Source of the DNA: Pleurotus ostreatus/Saccharomyces cerevisiae fusant
Lineage: Eukaryota; Opisthokonta
Reading direction: 5' to 3'
Length of the DNA: 50,589 nucleotides
NCBI GenBank assembly: GCA_024196135.1
Contig: JAMQCK010000144.1
Span: 1 to 50,589 of the forward strand
Below, in pieces: positions 41,451-50,589 of the stretch. A program made the translations under genes and the position numbers. The notes under the pieces are model-generated. The model searched no databases. It was not told the origin of the DNA and saw nothing but the letters and a program-made list of their open reading frames with translations. Numbering within the stretch: the first letter of the stretch is position 1; each line of letters begins with the position of its first letter.

Positions 41451-43735
41451 TCAGGTCCTCGTCGCATTCCACTCCTTCAACCACTCCGTCACGAAGAGGA
41501 TCATCTCGCCGTGAATCTGTTGGATCTCGGGCGGCTCGTCGGCGAGATTGAGGTAGCCGTACTCGTCGTAGTGGTGGACGCCGTCTGCAGAAGGGTAAGC
41601 AACGCAGGAAGTTAAAGAGTAGAGCCAAAGACCGATGGCAAGGTCGAGGACGAAACACTCACTCGGAATCAACTTGAACGGCTCGCTAACCGTATCCTCC
41701 CTCTCATTCGCATCCTCCGAATGAGGCGTATCCGGTCGCCAGGGGTCAACTACAGGTATAATAGTCAGCACCATATCAACACCACATCGCTAGCTAGCAC
41801 CGCAGGCGCGCATAGCCGCCATCGCAGGTGTATATGCCCAGCATGTAGAAAGCATCAAAATACCACTCACCCTCCCCATCAATAATCGCCAGCCTCTCCG
41901 CGCGAATATCGAAGTCGCCCAGCACATTGACCGCCGTCACGTTCGGCATGCTCGGGACGGTGAAGTGCTTGCCGGGCGGGAAGGCCTGCTTGCAGATCTT
42001 GGACTCGTGCGCGAGGGTGATGAGCTTGGAGAGGATGCGCGGGTGCGCGGGGTCGGGTGGGGCGGTCTGAGAGGGTGGGGTGTTAGTTGGAGGAAAGGTA
42101 AAGTTGGTCAGAGTAAGTTCGAGGGAAAAGGAGGGCAGGAGAAAAGTAGGGCATAATCAGACGTACAGTGAAGTAGCCCCATTGCGTGCAAACCTGGAAG
42201 AGCCAGAGCCTCCACGTTTGGTCGAGGTCGGTCGCGAGGTATTGGGAGTCATCGTATGAGCCAAAGCACTGGTCCAGTCAGTCAAAGGTACCCCAGTCAT
42301 GAAGAAGAGTGGCGTACCTCTTCGATGGTGTTGTCTGTGCAACGCGACACGACATTCTGCTAGTCTTCAGCAAGCGTTCTCGGCACGAAAGAGGCAACAG
42401 CCCACCTCCCGAATGTACTTCGCATAGTTCAGCACTGAAAAGTCCAACGTCAACCCATCCCCAACATCCACCATCCTCTCCTCATCCCCATACTCCAACG
42501 CCCCCAAATACGCCGCTGGCGCCTTCCCCAGCACCTCACAGAAGTCCTCAAACGCCGTGCTCCCGAACTTCGGGTCCCAGCACTTCGCCTGCCAGTATCC
42601 CAGCGGCGACGACAACACCGAGGCGAAGTCGTCGTCATGTTCCAGGCTGGCGAGCCCGAAGAGGGTCTTGAGTGCGCGCGCGGGGAAGCCGCCGCGGGAC
42701 AGGATGGCGTCGATAGTTTGGATGGAATTCTCAAGGTGGCGGGCGCAGGCTTCGGGGGCGGAGCGGCGAATGACCTCCATGTACTGCCAGTTGGTGATGT
42801 CGGCGTGAGTGACGGCTGGTGGAAGTATGAGAAGGATGTTAAGTGCGAGAAAGGGCATATATGCGTACCGCTGGAAGCGATGGCACCGAAGACAAGGTCG
42901 GGGTAAAGTACGCGCATATGCGCGGCGCGTGCACCGGCGTACGAGCCCTATGCAGATGATTAGACGCGTGGATAGAGTACCAGGCGCGCATACGCACTCC
43001 ATAGTAGATCCATGGTGTTCCGGGAGCAGTCAAGTCCTCGTCAATGCCGTCAAACTTCACGTTCGCCATGAAGTTCGCGCTGTCGGCCGCACTCTGCTCG
43101 TTCGTCAGGAAGCGCAGGGAGTCCGTTGTGAGGTTCTGAACGGGTTTGGTCTCCCCTAGAGTATACAACTCAGTTCTGCACTGATACGACCACAAAGGGA
43201 GGTACTCGCCATAGTACCGATGCTCTAGGACAACACCCACTCCCCCGGTGGCGCGCGTCAGGATCTCTACTATCCCCGTGTCAAGGAAGGGCAGTCTGTC
43301 CTACATTGACGCGCACAGATCAGTGATAGCTCTCCTCAACAGCACCTCCAGACGCACCTCCCCGCTAGTCTCCCCTCCATCGAGTACAATGACCGGCGCG
43401 TTCGTCCCAGGCACGTAGTGCCGCTTGTTCACCCAGTACCGCTGCCCGAACGTGTCCCCGGTCTCGTTGTTGAAGTGGTCGAGCGGCTGCTCAAACCATT
43501 GGGCGGGGAACTCCTCGTACGCCTGGTTCAATGGCTCCTGTGAGGTGTATGCCTGCTGGAGCGAGTCCTGGGCGGAGTACGACGCGTCTGCTAATGCCTC
43601 CCAGCGCGCGTTCCGCGCGTTGAGTTTGACGAGATTGACACCCTGGGGCCCGAGGGCGGTTATGAGCCGAGCATCATGCGCTGCGGTCAAGCCAGACAGC
43701 AAAGCTAGCGATAAGAAAGCCAGAGGGACGCCCAT
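41451..43735 (-). CDS. Secreted serine peptidase, family S28, copy 2
   Basis: Starts MGVPLAFLSLALLSGLTAAH (signal peptide), then PAQWFEQPLDHFNNETGDTF, QRYWVNKRHY and VIVLDGGETSGE. The nucleophile region GSYAGARAAHMR again begins an exon, with a VFGAIASSG block after it. The downstream part has SLRFLTNEQSAADSANFMAN, WRLWLFQVCTQWGYF, DPWRPDTPHS and HHYDEYGYLNLADEPPEIQQ, ending VTEWLKEWNATRT at 41451. The protein closely parallels copy 1 (same intron positions where compared, same motifs), so the two are duplicates. They lie convergent with the KRE6-type gene and the tRNA between them. Confidence 0.87.
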
Positions 43736-43914
43736 GGGTGGATGGCGGTCCCGGACAAGGATTGCGAGGTCTGATGCCGGTTACATTGCCAATTGGACAT
43801 CACATCCTCACTGAGGAGTTTGAAAACGTCTATATGGCGTGTGGAGAGTCCAATCTATGCCGTGTAGATACTCCAGCGCATACATAGCAATAAGCGGTTC
43901 GCGCATATATACAT
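43736..43914. promoter_or_regulatory. Promoter region of S28 copy 2
   Basis: 179 bp between the S28 start and the stop of the PPPDE gene. CATATAG (minus strand) at about 43829-43835 is a possible TATA element, about 95 bp upstream. Confidence 0.4.
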
Positions 43915-46285
43915 CTACGCCGGACACAACTTCTGCGCTACCTCTTCAACCAAGCTTCTGACCTCCGGCTTGGACACCCCATTCTCCCCACACCCGCCCT
44001 TCTCCAGCTTGCCTAGCAGGATGCTCTTTGCCTGCAGCACCTCCAGCAACGGGACCACCTGCGTATCGTAGAATGGCGACAGCCTCAGCAAGAAGGCTAA
44101 GCATGCTGTGAGGCGATGAACTGTCATTGCACGTTAGCATCCATAGGCCCCAACTGAGTTTCAAGCGAACAACCACTCACCAACATCCTCCGACGACCCC
44201 TCCTTATCCAGCGCCTCCACCACCGCGCTCACCACCTCGATCTCCCAATCCTCATCCTCCCCATCCGCATACCCGCCCCCGCCCGACCTTACGCTCTCCA
44301 CCCGCGCCCTCTGCAGCGCCCCCGCCGCATTGAACGCCACGCTCGCCGCCGCCGTGCGCACCCCCGCGTGCTCGTGCAGCAGCGCCGGGACAAGCACCGC
44401 GGTGAACTCCGCACGGGTGGCGCCGGAAACCAACGTACGACCTAAAGTCTGATGCGCGAACGCGTTCGCTTCGAGTCGGAGGGTGGTGAGGAGGAGGTTG
44501 CGTGCAGCGGGGTCTTTCTGGTGCGCGCGGAGGAGCGTGGTGATGGGGTCGGGGGCGTGCGAGGCGATGGCGCTGGCGCACCAGGTGCCCGCGGCGGGGT
44601 CAAGGATGACCAGGCGCCAGAGGTCGGCGAGCGGGAAGAGGGCCTCCGCTGGCAGGATGGACGTGAGTGTCGAGGTAGCTGATGTCCAGGCGGTCAAAGC
44701 AGCGGGTTGCGCGGTGACGTGCGACGTGGCACCGTTGGGCTGCCGCTGCTTGAGGTAGATGAGCATGGTGCCGAGGGCCTGGGTGACCTGAGCCATGGTC
44801 ATTGGGGCATCGGCGGGCCAGGTGATGTTGGTGACGCTGGAGGAGAGCTTGGCGAGGACTGTCTCGAGCGCGGGCATCTGCTTGAAGAGGATGGGGTCGA
44901 GGGAGAGTTTCTGTATGGCGGGGAGATCGAGCTTCGTGTGTGGATGGGCTGCGACGGCCGTCAGTCTTAGTAGGAAGGATACGGTATTGATGGCTTACGA
45001 GGATACGCCTGGTAAAGCAAGAGATCGACTTCTGAGCGAAGTGCAGCTGCGTTGGCACCCTTCACTTCGCTTATCTACACAACGTCGTCGTCGTCAGTAC
45101 AAAGATCACTTGCCCCAAACCTCCTCCCACTCACCTTCTTCCCATCCAAAAAGAACAAAAACGTCGGCGTTGCCCTAATCCCAAACTCCGCCGCCAACGC
45201 CTGCCCCTGCCCCACCCGAATATCAATCGACGTGAACGCCGCCCCGCGCCCGCTATGGCCCACCCGCACCCCCTTCTCCTCCGCCAATCTCTCAAACTCG
45301 GGCGCAATCGCGCGGCACGGGCCGCAGTACTGGTCCGTGAAGTCCGCAACGACCGCGCGGTGCGTCTTGAGGAGGTTGTGGAAGGACGCGGGGTTGGTGC
45401 AGGGGTGGATGGGCGCGGTGAGGGTGTCGGTGGCGTGGAGGGGTTGTTGGGAGGGTTGGGTGGATGGGCCTGCCCCGCCTGCGGCTTGGGAGGCGACGGC
45501 TTGGAGGATGGAGGATGCGAGGGCGGGGTTGGAGGCGAAGTCGGCGGATGGAGCGGGTGCGGGTGCGGTGGGTGCGCCGGGGGCAGGGCGGCGGTACATG
45601 TTGTCTATGGTCGGACGGAGGGCAGCGCCAAAGGGGGTGGAGAGGAAGTCACTGGGGAGATCTGAGGATGTTATGAGCCCATGCGCTAGCATAGAGACAG
45701 AGCTTTGTACCCTTAATGCGTTCCGGTATCGACCCGCCAGTGAGGAACCCGATGACATCGTTGGTGAACGAGTTGCAATTGAAGTCTGTGCCAATCATTG
45801 GGTGCCGCCGATGTGTGCTGCCGTTGAGGACATACCTAGCAGATGATACTGCACGAAAGATCAGCGCCGCAAGCGAAGGAGTGAATGCATCTGAGCGCAC
45901 CTTATCCGCCGTGTAATGCTGCCTCATTTCCTCAAGATACTCGTTGAAGGTCTCCTCGTCTATTGCCGTCTCGCCCATGTCTATGACCTCTAGCGGTTGC
46001 CCATGCTGGTGTACGATGTCAGGGGGGACCTTTGAGGGAGGGGTGAGAAGCACGCACATGCGACCGGCCAGGTTGTGTGATGCTGATGCCTTGTCCGTAG
46101 AATATCTCCTTCCCGAACACAACGACAGAGGTATGCCTGCGTAAAGCAAATAGCCCACTATCCCAGTGCCATAATATGTATACGCACCAGATCCCGTCTA
46201 TCTGCTTCCCGGTAAGCTGGAGAGAGAGTTGCTTCGCGAGACCGTTGCTGAGATCGTAGACGTAGAGCTTCACTGGGGACGTCAT
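43915..46285 (-). CDS. PPPDE (DeSI-like) - thioredoxin - PUL fusion protein
   Basis: Exons include 46188-46285, 46058-46136, 45901-46005, a 13-nt micro-exon (45836-45848), and one from 45785. Part 1 is a PPPDE thiol isopeptidase domain: [36 protein letters not shown] (catalytic His), [19 protein letters not shown] and [20 protein letters not shown] (catalytic Cys in FNCNS). Part 2 is a thioredoxin-like domain with [20 protein letters not shown] and [15 protein letters not shown]. The usual Trp before CGPC is Tyr. Part 3 is a PUL-type helical domain (from [18 protein letters not shown] to [12 protein letters not shown]), the Ufd3/PLAA-type Cdc48-binding domain. The combination suggests removal of SUMO or ubiquitin near Cdc48/p97. 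Similar three-part architectures are known in fungi. The last exon ends at a TAG at 43915-43917. Confidence 0.88.
45836..45848 (-). other. 13-nt micro-exon in the PPPDE gene
   Basis: TATCATCTGCTAG, preceded by a CAG and followed by GTATGTCC. It links GTGCGC...CAG upstream to the exon starting ACTTCAATTGC, and together they give YHLLD-FNCNS, which is exactly the PPPDE motif around the catalytic Cys. Without it the motif would be broken. Confidence 0.85.
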
Positions 46286-46848
46286 GTCACCGGTAGGCTT
46301 GCGGTTGAGTTGCGAAGGTGTTCAAACGAGTACTGAAGGGGGGAAGATCAATGTTATTGGGAGAGGTACCGTATAAGTACAGGCAAAGTGTAGAACAGGA
46401 TGGAAGTCGAGAGAAACAAGCGCCCGCGGGACAATCGCCGCGTCAGCTCGGGCCGCGTCATTGTTCGCGGTCACGTGGATAGTTCGACTTCAAACGCGTC
46501 GCGTCTGTCCTCCGTTTTCGATGGCCTGAACCTCCGCCTTAAGTAAGGCTCCTGTCCACCTGGAGCAGAAACATAGCTGAGTTGTGGACTTATTGGGACG
46601 AGTCCTGCCTCGAATGTCTGGAGCGACGGGAAGAAAGAAAGATTACATTCCGCTTGCACAGATAAAAGACATACGGTAACAAACAAGTCAGCGCTACGAC
46701 ACGGAATACAAAGTACAACACCAAGCGTATCGATTCACCACAGACACGAGAAAGATAAAAGCAAAGTACATGATTACGATCGCGACTGTCGAGAGGTTCG
46801 GGTATGCATGCAAAACAGTCCTTGATCACAAGCGATCTGCGAGACGAA
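46286..46848. other. Intergenic stretch upstream of the PPPDE gene
   Basis: 563 bp. It holds the PPPDE promoter and the 3' UTR of the transcription-factor gene. No gene was recognised. Confidence 0.45.
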
Positions 46849-49800
46849 TCACAAGTACGCCATGAAAATGCTACTATCCAGCACCAGATTCGGGTTCAGC
46901 GCCCCATGTTCCAGATTGAACGTCTCGTCAGGAAGCACGCGCGACGATGAGGGCACAAACGGCGTCGGGGTCGCCCGCGCCATGCCCGTGTACCGCTCCT
47001 CCACCGAGATCCCGTTGCTGTTGAAGTTGTACGGGTCGGGCATCCAGGTGTCCTCGTCGCGTGTGCCGCGGTGGTGTATCACAGTCGACTGATGCTGGTA
47101 CTGCTGGTACTGCTGGTAATCCGCCTGCAGCATTTCTGCCGGGTGGTAGAATGGCCCTGTCTGGAGGGTTTCCGCGAACTGAGCTAAAGCCGGATGGGCG
47201 TCTGCGAATGTCGGCAGGCGTATGTCACAAAACTGCTGCGGAGCGCCGGTCGAAGGAATGGCTGCCCCTTGGCGCGTCTTGTAGCAGCGTTCGAGGACCT
47301 TGTCAAGGATGGGCTGGATAGCGGAGGTCAGAGCGGACGTCGATCTGAACTAAAAAGGACTTACCAGCGTCCTGCCACTGAAGGGCAGAATCTTCGATGC
47401 GCGGCGGAAGAGCGCAACAATACGCTGCAGGTCCTGCAATGCATGCGGGACGATGGGCGACGACGGCACTCGATGAATGAAGGCCTGGAGGGTCATCTGC
47501 CATGGTTGTCAGAACTATGGACTGGACTGCTTCTGAAAGTGCGAGAACACATCACTCACAGCAGCGCTGAATGCGTTGAACCAGAAAAACAGGAAACGGA
47601 CGCTGATCTCAGGCTCGCAATTGAATAAGGCTTCAATTGTGTCGATGAGGGAATTGGCGGCCATGTACGTCGCAACGACCGACGGGGCGTATTCGTGCTT
47701 CAGCGTGAAGCGTGCGGCGTTGAGGGACATGGCATCCGAGAACGAACGACGGTGTAACTGCAAGAGGGCTGATGAACATGGTTAGTGGATATGAAATAAG
47801 CTTTGAAAGTGAGCTACCGATTGCTCGAGCCGAGGATACCAAAGCGCGCTGCATCGTGATATACCTCGGCGACGCTGGATTGTAGTGTTCAAGCAGCGGA
47901 GGTACGTGAGATTCGCGGACCCGGCGATCTAATTCCAGGACGCGCGAATATCCCGGCTGGTCCTTGCCTATCATATACTCCAGGATCGGACATAGGCATT
48001 CCTGCAAAAACGTATTCTTCCACTCGTGGTCTGCAAACGAATGTTCTCAGTTACGCAGCGGCGCCAAGAGCGGCAGAAGCAGTACGTACAAACCATCTCA
48101 TCCGCCGGCATGTGCGCCGCATACGATGGCGCCTTGATAGTGACGTGCTGGAGGCTTATTGAGGGCGGCCTGCCCAGCGTCAAACTCTGCCAAGGCAGCC
48201 AGTCAGCAAACGCACGGTAGGGCACGCGCTACATCGCCCCCGCGTCAGACGCTCACCATCCTATAGTCCAAATTAAGCAGCTCCCAGAAGATGTTCCGCC
48301 GCCGCTCGCTCTCCTCCGGGATGAGCTTGGATGACCCAGACGTTTCGCGATCTGTTCGGGTGGCCCACGGCGTTAGCAGCTGCTCGTTCCCGGGAATGAA
48401 TAGCGTGTACGCACGGAGGCCGAGCTGTTAGGCAGATCAGAAAATTCGAGCGGATAGCGCTGGTCAGCCGCGGTGCCGAATAGGAAAATGGCGCTAGACG
48501 TACACCCTGTACGAGCTTCGCCACAAATCCCAGGAGATTCCAGGCGTAGCCCAGGGCCTTGCGGTTGTCGGAGAAAATGAGGTGGTACCATATCATGAAG
48601 AACTACACCACGGTCATAAATCAGCTCCATTGACATCAATGAAGTGCTGCTCACCAGCGCGTGCACGGTGTCGAAGTCGGGCTCCTCCATGAGTGGGATC
48701 TCGCAGACGCTCGCGCGCGCGAGGTGGTGATATGCTTCGGCGGACCTTGAGAGAAGATGAGTGCGTGCTTCTCCACCCGGGCATCGATGAACGGGACACA
48801 CAAATAACCCAATGGCCGCTTGAGATCGACGAGCGATCCAATGGATAGAACCATGAGCAAAAGCGCAAGCCTTCGCGGACTTAGCTCGTGTATGGGCATG
48901 GTATAGCAGTACTGCAGGAGGTTGGGCAAGAAGGTTTCGGAAGAATCAAGGCTATACCTGGAGCAGGGCGTCAGTGTATAGATTTTTATGAGGATTATAA
49001 TTGTTACTCACTGCCAGAGCGCATTGCGACGGGCCTCCTCGCATATGGCTTCAGCTTCTTCGCGCCGGGGCAAAGCGTTGCGAATGCGCTGCCTAACCGA
49101 CATATCGACCCTCCAAGGGAAGGGGAACGACATGCTGAGCTGTAATACCCCAGGCGGCACCTGGGGAGTCCCGTTCTGGTCGACAATTGGAGTGGTATCC
49201 TATGGGATGCAGCGTAGGAGTATGGGTGTGCTCACGTCTCCGCAAGTGTTGAGAACTCACGTCTTTGCATGTCGGAACACAGGGCGTAACGGGCGAAGCG
49301 AGGGACAAGTTGGATACGGAGGTGTGCAGGCTCTCTTCCTTCGTCTGTTGCGTTTGCGACGAAGATGCCGTCGCCCCGGTAGGACTTCCTGGAGCATTCC
49401 CGGAAGCATGGAATTCTTGTGCAGTCTTGATGAGAAGCAGCTCCGAAGCGTGGAGGGGGTCGTTAGGATTGTAGCCTTGCAACGCTTGCTCGAGGTTGCG
49501 GACGCGATCGGAGAGTTCCTGTATCTTCGTGTGTAACTGCTCGGTGTTGGCGAGGATGAAGCGACTCCCTCGCCCGCTAGTGAGGCTCCCTGAAGGGACA
49601 CGTTTGTATGTGCGCAATGCGCGTAGCGTGGACAACGCACCTTCGGGACATATTTCCGCGCACCCTCGTTTACAGCAGGACTGGGGACGCACTCAGTCTG
49701 CCGTCGCCCCTCAAGCCGAGCAACAATGACCCACCTGGCACGGAAAGACACGGTCACACTGTCGAGATGATTGTCAAGGTCAACATGCGATCATCGACGA

Positions 49801-50198
49801 CTTGCCTCTCACCTTCAGCTTTAATCTGCGCGTCGGCCTCTGATTTAGTGCTCCGCTGACGGGCGTCGTCTGCAGACGTACCTTCGGCACTCCTTGCATG
49901 ACAACTTCCTCCTGTCGTCCTTCTGCTGCGTCTTCGGCGCATCGTGCGCGGATGTCGACGATTCGTGGCGCATCTCGTACTCTCCCGACCACCCAAGCGG
50001 CATTGCTGAATGCTCGTACTCACTCCTCTCGCCGTTAGGGGATGTTCTCTGCCTCTTCAGCGGTCGTTCTGGGGACGGCGGCGGTGGGAGCATGGGAGCT
50101 AGGGCGTTGGTTAACATGGTGCGAACAGCGTCCGGTGTCTTCGCGGCGGGGCATGCCGCGCCGTATAGGTACAGACCATATATGCGTCCGGTAGACAT
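46849..50198 (-). CDS. Zn2Cys6 fungal-specific transcription factor
   Basis: Multi-exon. The start at 50196-50198 gives MSTGRIYGLYLYGAACPAAK; an ATG at 50115-50117 (MLTNALAPMLPPPP) is an alternative start. The zinc cluster is spread over four exons: RRKLSCKECR to 49882, a 13-nt exon (49813-49825), a 24-nt exon (49735-49758) and one ending 49641. Joined, they read CKECRRLKLKCDRV, FPCQSCCKRGCAEIC, i.e. six Cys in Zn2Cys6 order. A coiled coil follows (QLHTKIQELSDRVRNLEQAL). The middle homology region has SLDSSETFLPNLLQYCYTMP, HELSPRRLALLLMVLSIGSL, RRNIFWELLNLDY and TLGRPPSISLQHV, the 'fungal-specific TF' domain. The C-terminus ends DSSIFMAYL (stop 46849-46851). The target genes are unknown. Confidence 0.87.
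49813..49825 (-). other. 13-nt micro-exon in the Zn2Cys6 gene
   Basis: ATTAAAGCTGAAG between CAG and GTGAGAGG. With the flanking exons it supplies the R-LKLK part of the zinc cluster, phase 2 to 0. The next exon (49735-49758) is also tiny, 24 nt, and gives CDRVFPCQ. Confidence 0.85.
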
Positions 50199-50589
50199 CT
50201 GATCAACCAATCGAACCTAATGGCCAGGCGAAACGCGCGGGATCGGGGAGACTGCGCCTATACTTTGTTAGTGCTCGCCCTGCTGTAACCCGACCGTCTT
50301 CTCCGCCGACAGTTGGGTCTCGTCCATACCTGGGAAGCGCGCTCTCGATACGACACGACCGTTCTGGCACCAGTGCTGGTCTCGCGCAAGAGTGCATCAA
50401 CTTCGTCCCTTTTATACTTCCCCTCGCTTTTCATCTCCCTCGCCGCGGGAATCCCCGTTCAGCCAATGACCGGAAGTCAACACAGAGATCTCTCAGCCGA
50501 TTCGGACAGTCGAGTGCTTCGTAGCTGCCGGGGGGCGGCCGAACCTGTCGGATCGGAGACAAACTGAGCGTCGAACGTAATAGTGCTAG
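50199..50589. promoter_or_regulatory. Promoter region of the Zn2Cys6 gene
   Basis: 391 bp upstream, reaching the right edge of the window. No gene or clear motif was seen. Confidence 0.4.

Noticed and set aside
1..50589. Secondary-metabolite cluster or viral insertion
   Set aside because: No synthase, transferase set, reverse transcriptase, integrase, polymerase or capsid gene was found; the only mobile element seen is non-coding.

Overview
This 50.6-kb window comes from the nuclear genome of a filamentous basidiomycete, most likely a wood-decay type Agaricomycete. The evidence is many short (about 45-60 nt) GT-AG introns with GTRNGT donors, GC-rich coding sequence, gene families typical of that group (F-box/LRR proteins, thaumatin-like 'glycopeptide' secreted proteins, S28 peptidases, HGD-type fungal kinases) and an intron-containing tRNA-Ser. 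The species cannot be named from sequence alone. Gene models were assembled by hand from open frames and splice signals, so internal exon edges are less certain than gene identity.

Region 1 (1-13.3 kb) is mostly conserved housekeeping genes: an F-box protein cut by the left edge (-), a small secreted thaumatin-like protein (-), a possible 59-aa gene (-), a GCFC/PAXBP1-type splicing-factor homologue (-), a Rad60/Esc2-type protein with two SUMO-like domains (+), a CPYC glutaredoxin (-), an unknown multi-span membrane protein (-) and a Cet1-type mRNA 5'-triphosphatase (-).

Region 2 (14-26.8 kb) holds a TPR/F-box/LRR protein (+), a Ulp2-type SUMO protease with a large acidic insertion inside its catalytic domain (-), a very long proline-rich Bbc1/Aim3-type actin-patch scaffold (-) and, divergent from it, an 87-aa basic protein (+).

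Region 3 (27.3-35.3 kb) is the accessory part. It has three paralogous HGD-type kinases with a Cys-rich tail, two homologous standalone Cys-rich mini-proteins (76 and 82 aa) whose cysteine pattern resembles the kinase tails, a secreted double-psi beta-barrel protein, and a non-coding 370-bp element with perfect 27-bp terminal inverted repeats flanked by TA, consistent with a MITE. This kinase and mini-protein cluster is the best candidate here for something undescribed.

Region 4 (35.4-50.2 kb) holds two convergent S28 serine peptidase paralogues flanking a KRE6/SKN1 beta-1,6-glucan synthesis gene and a tRNA-Ser(CGA), then a PPPDE-thioredoxin-PUL fusion protein (-) and a Zn2Cys6 transcription factor (-). 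Both of the last two genes contain a 13-nt micro-exon encoding part of a key motif. Three genes in the window (Rad60/Esc2-like, Ulp2-like, PPPDE) relate to SUMO or ubiquitin biology, but they are far apart and their co-location may be chance.
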